DNA of 64,000 bases from Nocardia yamanashiensis NBRC 100130 (GTDB lineage: Bacteria; Actinomycetota; Actinomycetes; Mycobacteriales; Mycobacteriaceae). The position numbers were made by a program, and so were the translations under genes. Within the stretch, counting starts at the first letter, position 1; each line of letters begins with the position of its first letter. The DNA lies in NCBI RefSeq assembly GCF_001613325.1, contig NZ_BDCD01000002.1:124001-188000 (forward strand), in the 5' to 3' direction. The notes under the pieces were generated by a model. That model saw only the letters and a program-made list of their open reading frames with translations. It did not search any database and was not told the DNA's origin. Below, in pieces: positions 44,452-54,685 of the stretch.

Positions 44452-45128
44452 CGCGCCACCTCGTATCGTTTGGCCAGCCAGCCGAACAGCAGACCGGTGG
44501 GCAGCGTCAGGATCACGAAGCCGGCCGCGAAGATGGCGCCGATGGCCAGCGGCATGGCCTCGTTCTCGGTCATGGTGTCCATCAGCAGCGCGGCCTCGGC
44601 CACGCCGATCACCGAGGCCACCGTGGAGTTCTTCGTCAGGGCGATGAACACGCTGCCGAGCGGGCCGATGACGGCGCGAAACGCCTGCGGCAGCACCACC
44701 ATCCGCAGATTCTGGCCGAAGGTCAGGCCCAGTGAGCGGCCCGCCTCGGACTGGCCCAGCGGCACCGTATTGATGCCCGAGCGCAGCGATTCACACACGA
44801 AAGCCGCCGTGTAGACGCTCAATCCGATGACCGCGAACCGGAAGTTGTTCTCCGCCAGGTCGTTCGGTCCGGCGGGCGCTAGCCTAAGGCCCAGCGTCTG
44901 GTAGAGCCCCAGCGAGCAGAAGACGATGATCAGCGTCAGCGGGGTATTGCGGAAGATCGTGACGTACATCGTGCCGACCCACCGCGCGACGGGCACCGGC
45001 GAGACCCGCATGGCGGCCACGATCGTGCCCAGGATCAGCGCCAGCAGCCCCGAATACAGCGTCAGTTTGATGGTCACCCAGAACGCGTCGAGCAACTGGG
45101 TGTGATAGTTCGAAAGCAAGTCGGTCAC
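44448..45128 (-). CDS. gluC: Glutamate ABC transporter permease GluC
   Basis: A 226-residue polar amino-acid permease with five or six helices and the EAA loop RSGINTVPLGQSEAGRSLGLTFGQNLRMVVLPQA (about residues 115-150). It starts with GTG 45128, 70 bases after gluB, across an intercistronic hairpin. It overlaps gluD by 4 bases, so the two permease halves should be made in equal amounts. Confidence 0.88.
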   Translation of the reverse strand: MTDLLSNYHTQLLDAFWVTIKLTLYSGLLALILGTIVAAMRVSPVPVARWVGTMYVTIFRNTPLTLIIVFCSLGLYQTLGLRLAPAGPNDLAENNFRFAVIGLSVYTAAFVCESLRSGINTVPLGQSEAGRSLGLTFGQNLRMVVLPQAFRAVIGPLGSVFIALTKNSTVASVIGVAEAALLMDTMTENEAMPLAIGAIFAAGFVILTLPTGLLFGWLAKRYEVAR

Positions 45129-45159
45129 GGTGAACGCGTCCCTCCGATCGAAAAGCGAA

Positions 45160-45189
45160 GCGCGCCGGGGCCTGTCGGACCCGGCGCGC
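45160..45189 (-). terminator. Intercistronic hairpin gluB-gluC
   Basis: GCGCGCCGGG (45160-45169) and CCCGGCGCGC (45180-45189) form a perfect 10-base stem with a 10-base loop, 9 bases after the gluB stop. No T-run follows. In binding-protein operons such hairpins protect the upstream mRNA or partly stop transcription. Confidence 0.6.
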
Positions 45190-45198
45190 GACGTCAGC

Positions 45199-46032
45199 TC
45201 AGTAGCGGTCCACCGTCGGCGGCGCGGGGACGGCGAAGCCCGTGCCGGCGAAGTTCTTCTCCAGCGCGGCCTTCCAGGCGCCGGAGGTGATCATGGCCTC
45301 GATGGCGTCATTGATCTTGCCGCGCGATTCGGAATCGCCCTTCTTCACGCCGATGCCGTACTTCTCGGTGGAGAACGGCGCGCCGACGACCTTCAGCGCG
45401 CCCGGCGACTGCGCCGCGTAACCGCGCAGGATGATGTCGTCGGTGGTGACCGCGTCCACGGAACCGGACTTCAGCGCCTCCACGCACAGCGAGTAGGTGT
45501 CGTACTCCTGGAGCTGAACTTCCTTGGCGTACTTGTCCTTCACGTTCTGCGCCGGGGTGGAGCCCTTCACCGAGCACAGCTTCTTGTTGCCGGTCAGCGA
45601 TTCCACGCCGGTGATGTCGGCATTATCCGAACGCACCAGCAGCGACTGACCGGTCTGGAAGTACGGGCCCGCGAAATCGACCTTCTCCTTGCGCTTGTCG
45701 GTGATCGAGTAGGTGGCGACGATGAAATCGACCTGCCCGTTCTGGATCAGCGTCTCGCGCTGCCCCGACGGCGACTCCTTGAACACGATGGCGTCCGGCT
45801 TCACGCCCAGCTTCTCGCCCACGTACTTCGCGACGTCCACGTCGAAACCGCTGTAGGAGCCGTCCTTGTTGCGTAGGCCCAGGCCCGGCTGATCGAACTT
45901 GATGCCGACCGTCAGCTTGCCGTCGGCGGCGTGCTCGCTGGCGGTCTTGTCGCTGCCGCCGCCACAGCCGCTGGCCACGACCGCGAGCGCGACCGCTCCG
46001 ACAGCGACGCGCAGCGCCTTGTTGAACCTCAT
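45199..46032 (-). CDS. gluB: Glutamate-binding lipoprotein GluB
   Basis: A 277-residue lipoprotein with signal peptide and lipobox VASGC (Cys at residue 23), then a type 2 periplasmic-binding fold: GIKFDQPGLGLRNKDGSYSGFDVDVA, the ligand Arg in GQRETLIQNGQVDFIVATYSIT, and a Cys pair (LCSVKG and SLCVEAL) likely forming a disulphide. It is the extracellular receptor of the glu uptake system and is placed second after the ATPase gene. Confidence 0.9.
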   Translation of the reverse strand: MRFNKALRVAVGAVALAVVASGCGGGSDKTASEHAADGKLTVGIKFDQPGLGLRNKDGSYSGFDVDVAKYVGEKLGVKPDAIVFKESPSGQRETLIQNGQVDFIVATYSITDKRKEKVDFAGPYFQTGQSLLVRSDNADITGVESLTGNKKLCSVKGSTPAQNVKDKYAKEVQLQEYDTYSLCVEALKSGSVDAVTTDDIILRGYAAQSPGALKVVGAPFSTEKYGIGVKKGDSESRGKINDAIEAMITSGAWKAALEKNFAGTGFAVPAPPTVDRY

Positions 46033-46066
46033 CGAAAGTCCCTCTTCTCTCGTGAAAAATCGAATG

Positions 46067-46834
46067 TCAGTGGCTGAGGATCTTGCCGAGGAAGTCCTTG
46101 GCGCGATCGGATTTCGGGGCGGTGAAGAAGGCGTCCGGGTCGGTGTCCTCGACGATCTGGCCGTCCGCCATGAACAGCACCCGATTGCCGGCCCGGCGTG
46201 CGAAACCCATCTCGTGGGTGACCACGACCATCGTCATACCGTCCTTGGCGAGCTGCACCATCACCTCGAGCACCTCGGACACCATCTCCGGGTCGAGCGC
46301 GGAGGTGGGCTCGTCGAACAGCATCACCTTCGGATTCATGGCGAGGGCGCGGGCGATCGCCACGCGTTGCTGCTGCCCGCCGGACAGCTGGGCCGGATAC
46401 TTGTCCGCCTGATTCGCGATACCGACCCGCTCCAGCAGTTTCATCGCCTCTTCGCGGGCCTTGGCCTTGTCGAGCTTGCGCACCTTCACGGGGGCGAGCA
46501 TGACGTTCTCGACGATCGTCTTGTGCGCGAAGAGATTGAAGGACTGGAACACCATGCCCACATCCGCGCGCAATTTCGCCAGGGCCTTGCCTTCGGCGGG
46601 GAGGGTCACCCCGTCGATGGCGATCTCTCCGGAATCGATGGTCTCCAACCGGTTGATGGTGCGGCACAGGGTCGACTTGCCGGATCCGGACGGTCCCACC
46701 ACGATCACGACCTGCCCTCGGGGCACTTCGAGATTGATGTCACGCAGAACGTGCAGCGAGCCGAAGTGCTTGTCCACATTCCGCATCGAGATCATCGGCG
46801 CGGATTTGTCCATGGATACGGCAGCGTCGGTCAT
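46067..46834 (-). CDS. gluA: Glutamate ABC transporter ATP-binding protein GluA
   Basis: A 255-residue ATPase with Walker [10 protein letters not shown], signature LSGGQQQR, Walker B VMLFDEP and switch His in VTHE. It is the polar amino-acid type. ATG 46834 is used; further in-frame ATGs lie 7 and 13 residues downstream and a GTG at 46855 upstream, none with a clear ribosome site. It is the first gene of the minus-strand gluABCD operon and is divergent from miaB. Confidence 0.9.
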   Translation of the reverse strand: MTDAAVSMDKSAPMISMRNVDKHFGSLHVLRDINLEVPRGQVVIVVGPSGSGKSTLCRTINRLETIDSGEIAIDGVTLPAEGKALAKLRADVGMVFQSFNLFAHKTIVENVMLAPVKVRKLDKAKAREEAMKLLERVGIANQADKYPAQLSGGQQQRVAIARALAMNPKVMLFDEPTSALDPEMVSEVLEVMVQLAKDGMTMVVVTHEMGFARRAGNRVLFMADGQIVEDTDPDAFFTAPKSDRAKDFLGKILSH

Positions 46835-47016
46835 GACCAGTGAACTTAGCCGCACCGTGCCCGAAATGCTCGTCTTTGGCCGCTCCGGGCATCACTGTGC
46901 CGTCACTCGACACCCGCTCGTAACCGGGGATTGACGCGGCGGAGATCGCCGAGACCCAGGTCACGCGGAGCCGATGGGGTGGATGGGCGCTACGGGGCAG
47001 CCATTACCCTGGTTGG

Positions 47017-48552
47017 GTGAATTCGTCAGGGCAGGTTTCAGCACGTAGCTACGAGGTCCGCACCTACGGCTGTCAGATGAACGTGCACGACTCCGAACGA
47101 CTGTCGGGCCTGCTCGAGGACGCCGGATACACCCGCGCCGAGCCCGGCGCGACCGCCGACCTGGTCGTCTTCAATACCTGCGCGGTGCGCGAGAACGCCG
47201 ACAACAAGCTCTACGGCACGCTCGGGCATCTCGCGCCGATCAAGGCGGAACGGCCCGGCATGCAGATCGCGGTCGGCGGCTGCCTGGCGCAGAAGGATCG
47301 CGACACCGTGGTCAAGAAGGCGCCGTGGGTGGACGTCGTCTTCGGCACCCACAACATCGGCTCGCTGCCGGTGCTGCTGGAACGGGCGCGGCACAACGAG
47401 CAGGCGCAGGTCGAGATCATCGAGGCGCTCGAGGCGTTCCCGTCCACCCTCCCCGCGAAGCGCGAATCCGCGTACGCCGGCTGGGTGTCGATCTCGGTGG
47501 GCTGCAACAACACCTGCACCTTCTGCATCGTGCCGTCGCTGCGCGGCAAGGAAGTCGACCGCCGGCCCGGTGACGTGCTCGCCGAAGTGCAGGCGCTGGT
47601 CGAGCAGGGCGTCAGCGAGGTGACGCTGCTCGGGCAGAACGTGAACTCCTACGGTGTCTCCTTCGCCGACCCGAACGAGGAACGCGATCGCGGCGCCTTC
47701 GCGAAACTCCTGCGGGCGTGCGGGAATATCGAAGGGCTCGAACGGGTCCGCTTCACCTCCCCGCATCCGGCCGAATTCACCGACGACGTCATCGAGGCGA
47801 TGGCGCAGACGCCGAACGTCTGCCCGCAGCTGCACATGCCGCTGCAGTCCGGTTCCGATCGCGTCCTGAAGGCGATGCGCCGCTCCTACCGCAGCGCGAA
47901 ATTCCTCGGCATCATCGAGAAGGTGCGCGCGGCCATGCCGCACGCGGCGATCACCACCGACATCATCGTCGGCTTCCCCGGCGAGACCGAGGAGGATTTC
48001 CAGGCGACGCTCGACGTGGTCCGGCAGGCGCGGTTCACCAGCGCCTTCACCTTCCAATACTCCATCCGCCCCGGCACTCCCGCGGCGACGATGCCCGATC
48101 AGCTGCCGAAGGCGGTCGTGCAGGAACGCTACGACCGGCTCATCGCGCTCCAGGAGCAGGTGTCCCTGGAAGGGAATCAGGCGCTCATCGGGACGACCGT
48201 CGAACTCCTCGTCGCCGAGGGCGCGGGCAAGAAGAACGCCGCGACCGCGCGCATGTCCGGCCGCGCCCGCGACGGCCGCCTCGTGCACTTCCGCCCGCCC
48301 GCCGACCTGGCTCCCGGCAGCGAGATCCGCCCCGGCGACGTCATCACCATCGATGTCACCGGCGCGGCCCCGCACTACCTCATCGCAGACGGGGCGGTCC
48401 TGTCCCACCGCCGTACTCGCGCGGGCGACGCGCACGAGAAGGGGATCACCCCGAAGACCGCCCCGATCGGCGTCGGCCTCGGCCTGCCGAGCATCGGCGT
48501 CCCGACCCCCGCCCCCGTCGCCGCCGGTTGCGACGTAGGCTGCGGGGCATGA
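47017..48552 (+). CDS. miaB: tRNA-2-methylthio-N6-dimethylallyladenosine synthase
   Basis: A 511-residue radical-SAM methylthiotransferase that adds the 2-methylthio group to i6A37 of tRNA. The N-terminal cluster Cys are in [15 protein letters not shown] and GGCLAQ; the radical-SAM cluster is CNNTCTFC (about residues 162-169); a TRAM domain follows from about 385. The last 60 residues are an extra tail rich in Gly and Pro. It starts with GTG and overlaps the next gene by 4 bases (ATGA). miaA, which makes its substrate, lies 5 kb downstream. Confidence 0.95.
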   Translation: MNSSGQVSARSYEVRTYGCQMNVHDSERLSGLLEDAGYTRAEPGATADLVVFNTCAVRENADNKLYGTLGHLAPIKAERPGMQIAVGGCLAQKDRDTVVKKAPWVDVVFGTHNIGSLPVLLERARHNEQAQVEIIEALEAFPSTLPAKRESAYAGWVSISVGCNNTCTFCIVPSLRGKEVDRRPGDVLAEVQALVEQGVSEVTLLGQNVNSYGVSFADPNEERDRGAFAKLLRACGNIEGLERVRFTSPHPAEFTDDVIEAMAQTPNVCPQLHMPLQSGSDRVLKAMRRSYRSAKFLGIIEKVRAAMPHAAITTDIIVGFPGETEEDFQATLDVVRQARFTSAFTFQYSIRPGTPAATMPDQLPKAVVQERYDRLIALQEQVSLEGNQALIGTTVELLVAEGAGKKNAATARMSGRARDGRLVHFRPPADLAPGSEIRPGDVITIDVTGAAPHYLIADGAVLSHRRTRAGDAHEKGITPKTAPIGVGLGLPSIGVPTPAPVAAGCDVGCGA

Positions 48553-49397
48553 GCGATCCGGACAACGTAGATCGCGCACGCCCCGGCGAGGAATCGCCGA
48601 ATCCGCGTGCCGCTCATACACCCGCCCCGGCCGGCGACCCCGGCGCGGCCGATTCACCCACCGCGCCTGGCGAATCCGGCGCGGCCGAGGCGACGGCGGC
48701 CGAGGCGTCCGGCGCGAACCCCGCCCGGGGCCGCGACGCCGACCCCGAAGAGATTGCGGCGCAAGACGATACGGAGCGCGACCCGGCGACTCCCGAGGCG
48801 AACGAGGAGAGCATGAAGGCGGCCGAGCACGACAGTCAGGACTTCGAGCAGTTCCGCACCGAGCTCGAGGCCGTGGAGCGGAAGATCGCCGGGGAGATCG
48901 ATCCGGGCGTGCGCGCCATGGTCGTCGCCGGATCGGTCTTCGTCCTCCTCCTCTCGCTCGTCCTCCCGCACGCCGGCACCGCGCGCGGCTTCGACGTCCT
49001 CCTCTACGACGCCGCCGCCCAGACCGAGCACATCGGCCTCCCCTCGCGCGTCTTCGAATGGTTCGTCGTCGTCTTCGGTATCGGCTTCTCCCTCGCGGCC
49101 CTGATCACGCGCCGCTGGGCCCTCGCCTGGATCGCCGTCGCCGGCTCCGCGATCGCGAGCGTCTTCGGCGTCTTCTCGATCTGGCACCGCCAGACCCCCG
49201 GCCTCGGCAACTACGAAGGCGCGGGCCCCGGCGTAGGCCTGATCCTCGCGACGATCGCCGTCATGGTCCTCACCTTCCACTGGATCCGCGTCGTCTGGAG
49301 CCGCACCGCCGTCCACCTCGCCGCCGAGGAACAGCGCCGCATCAACGCCGCCAAAGCCGAAGAAGCCGACCGCAAGAAGCTCTTCGGCGACAAGTAA
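48549..49397 (+). CDS. Conserved membrane protein of the miaB locus (Rv2732c type)
   Basis: A 282-residue protein with a 95-residue acidic, Ala/Pro-rich N-terminus and then four hydrophobic helices ([85 protein letters not shown]), ending in a charged tail. It starts inside the miaB stop codon, so it is translationally coupled. Its place after miaB matches Rv2732c of M. tuberculosis. Function unknown. Confidence 0.85.
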   Translation: MSDPDNVDRARPGEESPNPRAAHTPAPAGDPGAADSPTAPGESGAAEATAAEASGANPARGRDADPEEIAAQDDTERDPATPEANEESMKAAEHDSQDFEQFRTELEAVERKIAGEIDPGVRAMVVAGSVFVLLLSLVLPHAGTARGFDVLLYDAAAQTEHIGLPSRVFEWFVVVFGIGFSLAALITRRWALAWIAVAGSAIASVFGVFSIWHRQTPGLGNYEGAGPGVGLILATIAVMVLTFHWIRVVWSRTAVHLAAEEQRRINAAKAEEADRKKLFGDK

Positions 49398-49411
49398 CCG
49401 CTCCAAAAGCT

Positions 49412-49469
49412 GACCTTGGTACCTCACCGTGGGGAATCCGGACGAATTCCACGGTGGTGTACCAAGGTC
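49412..49469. terminator. Bidirectional terminator between convergent genes
   Basis: GACCTTGGTAC (49412-49422) and CACCGTGG pair with CCACGGTG and GTACCAAGGTC (49459-49469), with a 2-base mismatch. A-rich sequence precedes and TTATTT follows, giving a T-tract on both strands. It serves the membrane protein gene and the gene ending at 49473. Confidence 0.75.
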
Positions 49470-49472
49470 GAC

Positions 49473-50273
49473 TTATTTGCCGGTGGCGAATTCGCGGCCT
49501 AGGACGTAGGCGGCGAGGAGGTCGTACTCTTCGGCGTCGATGCCGTCGTCGATCGGGACGGCGACGCGGACCGTCCCCTCCTCCTCGCCGACGAAGAGGG
49601 CGGGGTCGTTGCAGTCCGCGAAACCGATCGCGTCGATTCCGGCCCGGGCCGCGCCGCCGCACCAGCCATGGTCGGCGACAACGAGATCGGGCGCCGGCTC
49701 GCCCGCCTCGTTCAGGGCGGAGAGGGCTAGGAGGATCGGGGCGGGGGAGTGGGTATGGATCGAACCGCCCGCGTCCGCCGCCGTATGCACGCCGCGGAAG
49801 AAGTCGATCTCGAGGCGCTGATGGCCGTACTTCGTGAAGCCCTCGTAGGTCCGGCCCACCCCGGCCTCGAGAACCGTGCCCCCGGCCTCGGCGAGCGCCG
49901 CCGCGAAATGCCGGTAGAGCCGGGCGAGCGTACGCGGATGACCGGTCGCGAACAGCACCCGCTGCTTCTCCCGGAGCGCGGTGTCGAACCGGGCGGCGTA
50001 GCGGTCGAGCGCGTCGGCGGTCAATTCCGGATCGATCGTGTCCACGCCGAATCGGTAGTTCAGGCGCGGGTTCACGCCGACCTTCCGGACCATCAGATCC
50101 AGGATCGTGTCCGGGGTCCAGTGCCTACCGGGATCCAGCCCGAAGAGGTAGTGCGGATCCCGCGCGGCGAGACGCCGGAAATGCTCGAGGTTGTTCTCGC
50201 GCGGCGTTGCTACCCGCCCCGCCATTCCGGTCGCGAGCAGATGCGCGATCAAGGTTTCCCGGCTCGGTCCCAT
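49473..50273 (-). CDS. Conserved actinobacterial protein, phosphatase-like annotation in relatives
   Basis: A 266-residue protein known to me only as a conserved actinobacterial family often labelled phosphatase. Visible features: MAGRVATPRENNLEHFRRLA, the DTIDPELTADALDR segment, VLFATGHPRTLARLYRHFAAAL, THSPAPI, and a striking conserved block VADHGWCGGAARAGIDAIGFADCNDPALF (about residues 195-225) with His, Asp and Cys residues suited to a metal or acyl site. No signal peptide or membrane helix. The reaction is not established and I do not assign one. Confidence 0.7.
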   Translation of the reverse strand: MGPSRETLIAHLLATGMAGRVATPRENNLEHFRRLAARDPHYLFGLDPGRHWTPDTILDLMVRKVGVNPRLNYRFGVDTIDPELTADALDRYAARFDTALREKQRVLFATGHPRTLARLYRHFAAALAEAGGTVLEAGVGRTYEGFTKYGHQRLEIDFFRGVHTAADAGGSIHTHSPAPILLALSALNEAGEPAPDLVVADHGWCGGAARAGIDAIGFADCNDPALFVGEEEGTVRVAVPIDDGIDAEEYDLLAAYVLGREFATGK

Positions 50274-50383
50274 GCATCGACATTAACCGCGATCGCCGGT
50301 ACGCGTCGGCGGTCCGATTGCGCCGCAAGCAAACTCGCGGGCCGCCTACCGCGGCGGAAGGTTCGGAACGCGCCGGGGCAGGG

Positions 50384-50420
50384 ACGGGTGGTCCGGCCCG
50401 ATTCGCGCCGGACCACCCGT
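50384..50420 (-). terminator. Terminator of the DUF349 gene
   Basis: ACGGGTGGTCCGGC (50384-50397) and GCCGGACCACCCGT (50407-50420) form a perfect 14-base stem with a 9-base loop, directly after the DUF349 stop codon on the minus strand. Confidence 0.75.
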
Positions 50421-50425
50421 ACCGC

Positions 50426-51868
50426 TCAGCGCTGGCTGACCGCGCCTTCGGCGGCCTCGGCCCATTCCCGCCACTGCTTCGCCTGCTCCAGGGCCTTCTC
50501 GGCATCGCGAGTCTTGCCCGCCGCCTGGGCTTTCGCGGCCTGCTCCTCGAACTGCGCCACTCGCTCCCGGAACTGCGCGGCGCGGGCCATTGCTTCGGGA
50601 TCGGTGCGCCGCCACTGCGCGTCCACGGCTTCCCGGACCCGCTTCTCGATCGTCCGCAGGCGCGCCTCGAGATCGTGGATGCGTTCGCGCGGGACTTTCC
50701 CGATCGCGTCCCACTTCTCCTGGAGTTCGCGTAGCGCCGTACGCGCGGCATCGAGTCCGGCTTCCGGATCGATGTTCTCGTAGGCGAGGAGCAGTTCTTC
50801 CTTCGCCGTCGCATTGTGCTCGAATTCCGCGTCCCGCTCGGAAGCGGCCGAATTACGTGCCGCGAAGAAGACGTCCTGCGCGGCCTTGAACCGCCGCCAG
50901 AGCTGTTCGTCGGCCTCGCGCGGGGCGCGCCCGGCAGCCTTCCATTCGGTCAGCAGGTCCCGGAAGACGGCCGCGGTACCCGACCAGTCGGTCGAACCGG
51001 ACAGTTCTTCGGCGCGTACGCACAGCTCTTCCTTGCGCGTCTTCGCCGAGGCCCGCTCGCGGTCGAGTTCGGCGAAGTGCGCGCCCCGCCGGCGATTGAA
51101 CGCCTCGCGCGCCTTCGAGAACCGCCGCCAGAGCGCGTCGTCGACCTTCCGGTCCACGCCGCGGATCGTCTTCCACTCGTCGAGGATCTCGCGGAGGCGA
51201 TCCCCGGCGGCCTTCCACTGGGTGGATTCCGCGGCGATCTGCTCGGCCTCGGCGGCGAGGGCTTCCTTCCGCTCGGTCTGCTCGTGCCGGGTGCGCTCCT
51301 TCTCCTCCTTCGCGTGCGCGGCCGCCTCGTCGGAGTGTTCGATGATGGCGCGTAGCCGGGCGGCGAGACCGTCGAGATCGCCGATCACCGCGGCGGTCGG
51401 CAATGTCTCGGCAAGCGCGGTCGCGGCGGCCTTCGTCTTTCGCGCGTCGGTGCCGGCGGCCAGGCGGGCCTCCAGCAGCGCCACCTCGGTGGCCAGATCG
51501 TCGAAGCGGCGGCCGAAATGGGCCAGCCCTTCGGCGGCGTCACCGGCCTGCCAGGAGCCGATCTCCCGTTCGCCGTCGGCGGTTTTCACCCACGCCGTGC
51601 CGTCCTCGTCGACCCGGCCCCAGCGGCTCGGGTCGCTCACGGTGGGCACGACCACCGGATGCGGGTGCGGGGTGGCCGGGCCGGGTGCGGGTTTGACGGC
51701 GTGTGGTTTGGGAGACTCCGGTTTGCGGCCCTGGGCGCCCGGTCGGGGACCGGCGGCGGCTGCCGGTGACGGTCGCTGGGCGGCGGCTGCCGGTGACGGA
51801 CGCTCGGTGGCCTCCGGGGTCGTCGACTCCGGCTGGGTGGCCTTCTCGGTTCCGTTGTTGTCGGTCAT
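50426..51868 (-). CDS. DUF349 coiled-coil protein (Rv2731 type)
   Basis: A 480-residue protein. The first 85 residues are Pro/Ala-rich and include a perfect repeat of RPSPAAAA. After a small conserved [24 protein letters not shown] segment come four DUF349 helical repeats, each with the W-R/K-R/F pattern ([69 protein letters not shown]). The whole is highly charged and coiled. Homologues are conserved near miaB in Mycobacteriales. Function is unclear; RNA or ribosome association has been suggested for the family, not shown here. Confidence 0.85.
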   Translation of the reverse strand: MTDNNGTEKATQPESTTPEATERPSPAAAAQRPSPAAAAGPRPGAQGRKPESPKPHAVKPAPGPATPHPHPVVVPTVSDPSRWGRVDEDGTAWVKTADGEREIGSWQAGDAAEGLAHFGRRFDDLATEVALLEARLAAGTDARKTKAAATALAETLPTAAVIGDLDGLAARLRAIIEHSDEAAAHAKEEKERTRHEQTERKEALAAEAEQIAAESTQWKAAGDRLREILDEWKTIRGVDRKVDDALWRRFSKAREAFNRRRGAHFAELDRERASAKTRKEELCVRAEELSGSTDWSGTAAVFRDLLTEWKAAGRAPREADEQLWRRFKAAQDVFFAARNSAASERDAEFEHNATAKEELLLAYENIDPEAGLDAARTALRELQEKWDAIGKVPRERIHDLEARLRTIEKRVREAVDAQWRRTDPEAMARAAQFRERVAQFEEQAAKAQAAGKTRDAEKALEQAKQWREWAEAAEGAVSQR

Positions 51869-52044
51869 TGCTCCTCGTCCCTGCCGCGCGTCACGGCTGC
51901 CTGGTTACGCCCTAGCTCATCGGTCTAGCTGCATCCCATTCAACCAGGCTGAGATGGGAAATGCTGTCTTTGAGCCAGCTTCGGCGGCGCGGCGACCCAG
52001 GTGGGGTGGGGCTGGTGAGGTGCGTTAGCGCTACGGTTGTCGGC

Positions 52045-52920
52045 GTGTTCCGTGTTGCGTCGCTGGTCCCCTCACCGCCCGTCCTGGTCCCCGAACTCGG
52101 TGGTGCGGCGGGTGCGGCGGCGTCCGGCGAGGTGGCGGGGTTACGGGCCGCGGTGCTGGGTGCGGGGGAGGCGCTCGCGAGCCGGGCGACGCACTGGATC
52201 GTGGTCGGGGTGGATGCCGAGGTGACCTCGGAGTTCGTACCGGTCGGTGTGTCCAGTGGGCGCGAAGTGGAGGCCGCCGGTCCCGGGCCGGTGCGGGCCT
52301 TCGGTAAGGAGACCGTCGGTTCCTTCCGGGGATTCGGCGTGGATGTGCGCGTCGGATTAGCCGGCTCGGCCGACCGGGATGTCAGCAAACTATCCGCCAA
52401 CGACGCGGGCGCGACGCCGGGAGAGAGTGGCGAGCCGGTCGCCGACCCGAATCTGCCGCTGCCGGTGCTGATCGGCGGCTGGCTGCGCGCAGCCGTCGCG
52501 CCGGAGGCCATTGCCGAGGCCCGGATCCTTTTCGCCGATGCCGCGCCCGCCGACTGCCTCGAATACGGCAGGCTGCTGCGCGCCGAACTGGACGCGCGGC
52601 CCGAAGCGTGCGGCGTGCTCGTCGTCGCCGACGGCGCCGCCACCTTGTCGCTGGCCGCCCCGCGCTATTTCGACGAGCGCGCGCAGGACGTGCAGGACGG
52701 GATCGACCGGGCCCTGTCGGCGGGCGATCGGCAGGCGCTCGCGGCGCTGGATGCCGGACTCTGCGCGGATCTCGCCGTCGGCGGCCGCGCCGCCTATCAG
52801 GTGCTGGCCGGGCTGTTCGCCGCCGATGCCGCCGGCCCGCGGGTCGAAACCCGTTACGCCGCAGCCCCGTTCGGTGTCGGCTACCACGTCGGCGTCTGGC
52901 TGCCCGGGGAGAGCGCGTGA
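52045..52920 (+). CDS. Class III extradiol dioxygenase-like protein (Rv2728c type)
   Basis: A 291-residue protein with the fold pattern of the LigB/MEMO superfamily: a first strand with [24 protein letters not shown], and a late [13 protein letters not shown] segment. The iron-binding His pair of true dioxygenases is not evident, so catalysis is doubtful. GTG 52045 starts the first strand. It overlaps miaA by 4 bases, and the same neighbour is found in M. tuberculosis (Rv2728c before Rv2727c). Function unknown. Confidence 0.75.
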   Translation: MFRVASLVPSPPVLVPELGGAAGAAASGEVAGLRAAVLGAGEALASRATHWIVVGVDAEVTSEFVPVGVSSGREVEAAGPGPVRAFGKETVGSFRGFGVDVRVGLAGSADRDVSKLSANDAGATPGESGEPVADPNLPLPVLIGGWLRAAVAPEAIAEARILFADAAPADCLEYGRLLRAELDARPEACGVLVVADGAATLSLAAPRYFDERAQDVQDGIDRALSAGDRQALAALDAGLCADLAVGGRAAYQVLAGLFAADAAGPRVETRYAAAPFGVGYHVGVWLPGESA

Positions 52921-53849
52921 TCACCCCCATCGCCGTCGTCGGCCCCACCGCCACCGGGAAATCCGACCTCGCCCTCGAGCTCGCCGAGCGCCTGCACGGG
53001 GAGATCGTGAACATCGACGCCATGCAGCTGTATCGCGGGATGGACATCGGCACCGCGAAGCTGCCGCTCGCCGAACGCCGGGGCATTCCGCACCATCAGC
53101 TCGACGTTCTCGATATCACCGAGACCGCCACGGTCGCGTCGTATCAGAGCGCGGCGCGCGCGGATGTCGAGGCGATTATGGCGCGCGGGCACACGCCGGT
53201 CATCGTCGGTGGTTCGATGATGTATGTGCAAGCGCTGCTTGATGATTGGGACTTCCCGGCCACCGACCCGTCGGTTCGCGCGAAATGGGAGGCCGTCCTC
53301 GACGAACGCGGCGTCGTGGCCGTGCACGAAGCGCTGAAACAGGCCGATCCGGTCGCCGCCGCCACCATCCTGCCGACCGACGGCCGGCGCATGGTGCGCG
53401 CGCTCGAGGTCGTCGAGATCACCGGGCAGCCGTTCGCCGCGTCCGCGCCGCAGATCGGCGAACCGCGCTGGGGGACCCGGATCATCGGGGTCGACCGCGA
53501 GACCGCGGAACTCGACGCCCGGATCGAACTACGCACGGCGCTCATGTTCGAATCCGGGCTCGTCGACGAGGTGCGCACGCTGATCGGGCAGGGGCTACGG
53601 GATGGTCAGACCGCCCGCCGTGCCATCGGTTACGCACAAGTCCTCGACTATCTCGACAACGAATACGACCTGGACGAAGCGCAGGAGCGTACGTTCATCG
53701 GCACCCGCCGCTATGTCCGGCGGCAGCGCTCGTGGTTCCGCCGCGATCAGCGCGTGCGCTGGGTGAACGGCGCGGACCCGGAGCTGGTGGCGACCACACT
53801 CTCGCTCATCGGCTCCCCGACGACGAGGGACGAACAGGAAGTCGGCTGA
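52917..53849 (+). CDS. miaA: tRNA dimethylallyltransferase
   Basis: A 310-residue enzyme that puts the dimethylallyl group on A37 of tRNAs, giving i6A, the substrate of MiaB. P-loop GPTATGKSD (residues 9-17), the catalytic [15 protein letters not shown], the [13 protein letters not shown] switch, and the C-terminal [10 protein letters not shown] and [15 protein letters not shown] tRNA-binding part are all present. It begins with a GTG overlapping the preceding stop codon and is followed without a gap by the methyltransferase gene. Confidence 0.95.
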   Translation: MITPIAVVGPTATGKSDLALELAERLHGEIVNIDAMQLYRGMDIGTAKLPLAERRGIPHHQLDVLDITETATVASYQSAARADVEAIMARGHTPVIVGGSMMYVQALLDDWDFPATDPSVRAKWEAVLDERGVVAVHEALKQADPVAAATILPTDGRRMVRALEVVEITGQPFAASAPQIGEPRWGTRIIGVDRETAELDARIELRTALMFESGLVDEVRTLIGQGLRDGQTARRAIGYAQVLDYLDNEYDLDEAQERTFIGTRRYVRRQRSWFRRDQRVRWVNGADPELVATTLSLIGSPTTRDEQEVG

Positions 53850-54671
53850 GTGACACGCCGCATGAACACCCGCACCGCCGCGGTTCAGGTATGGCAGGCA
53901 TATCTCAACAATCGCGCCACCCGGCTGCGTGACGGCCGGTTCCTGGTGCACGGACGCCAGGCCATCGCCCGCGCGCTCGAATGCCGTTGGCCGCTGGAAA
54001 CTCTCGTCTATCGCCTCGGCGCGCCGGAACCGCCGTCCTGGGCGCGGGAAGTACTCGACACCAGCGGCGTGCCGAGTGTCGGGCTGGTGCCGGAGGTGAT
54101 GGCGGAACTGGCCGAACCCGCCGGACCCGTGCCCGATCTGGTCGCGGTGGCGGTCACCCGGCGGATGGAGCTCGACGATTTCACGCCCGGGACGCCGGAG
54201 CGGCCGATTCCCGTCGTGGTCTTCGACCGGCCCTCCTCGGCAGCCCGGCTCGGCGCGCTCATCCGATCGGCGGCGGCGTTCGGGGCGGGCGGCGTCATCG
54301 TGACCGGTACCGGCGCAGACCATTACGACCCGCAGAGCGTCCGCGCCTCCGACGGCGCGCTGTTCGCCGTGCCCGTGCTGCGCGCCCCCGGGCCCGCCGC
54401 CGTCGGCGCTTTCCGAACCCGGCAACACGCCCGGGGCATCGCCACCCGTATCGTCGGCGGTGACGATCACGGCGGCATCGCCCTCGACGAGCTCGACTTC
54501 GACGGCGCCACCGTCCTGGTCCTCGGCGACGACAGCGAATCACTCGCCCCCACCTGGCGGCAGGTGTGCGACGAGCTGGTCTGCATCCCGACCGACGGCA
54601 CCCTCGGTGCGCCCTCGGCGGCGGCGGTGGCCCTGTACGAAATAGCCCGGCAGCGCCGGGCGTTGCGGTGA
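53850..54671 (+). CDS. TrmH/SpoU-family RNA methyltransferase, diverged motifs
   Basis: A 273-residue SPOUT-type protein. The N-terminal substrate-binding part contains [15 protein letters not shown]. The SpoU part has [20 protein letters not shown] with the catalytic Arg kept, but the usual Asn of motif 1 is missing, motif 2 reads [11 protein letters not shown] in place of the usual G-N/E-E pattern, and motif 3 ([19 protein letters not shown]) lacks the SLNVSVA core. It could still bind RNA and AdoMet, or be inactive. It starts at the base after the miaA stop codon; ATG 53862 is an alternative. Confidence 0.82.
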   Translation: MTRRMNTRTAAVQVWQAYLNNRATRLRDGRFLVHGRQAIARALECRWPLETLVYRLGAPEPPSWAREVLDTSGVPSVGLVPEVMAELAEPAGPVPDLVAVAVTRRMELDDFTPGTPERPIPVVVFDRPSSAARLGALIRSAAAFGAGGVIVTGTGADHYDPQSVRASDGALFAVPVLRAPGPAAVGAFRTRQHARGIATRIVGGDDHGGIALDELDFDGATVLVLGDDSESLAPTWRQVCDELVCIPTDGTLGAPSAAAVALYEIARQRRALR

Positions 54672-54685
54672 GGACTATGAGGCGC

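Noticed and set aside
41503..44814. 1103-residue plus-strand open frame opposite the PAP2-DAG kinase and gluD
   Set aside because: It runs through two genes and a terminator region and has no family features.
51760..51805. Short tandem repeat in the DUF349 gene start
   Set aside because: It encodes the duplicated RPSPAAAA segment of the disordered N-terminus and needs no separate function.
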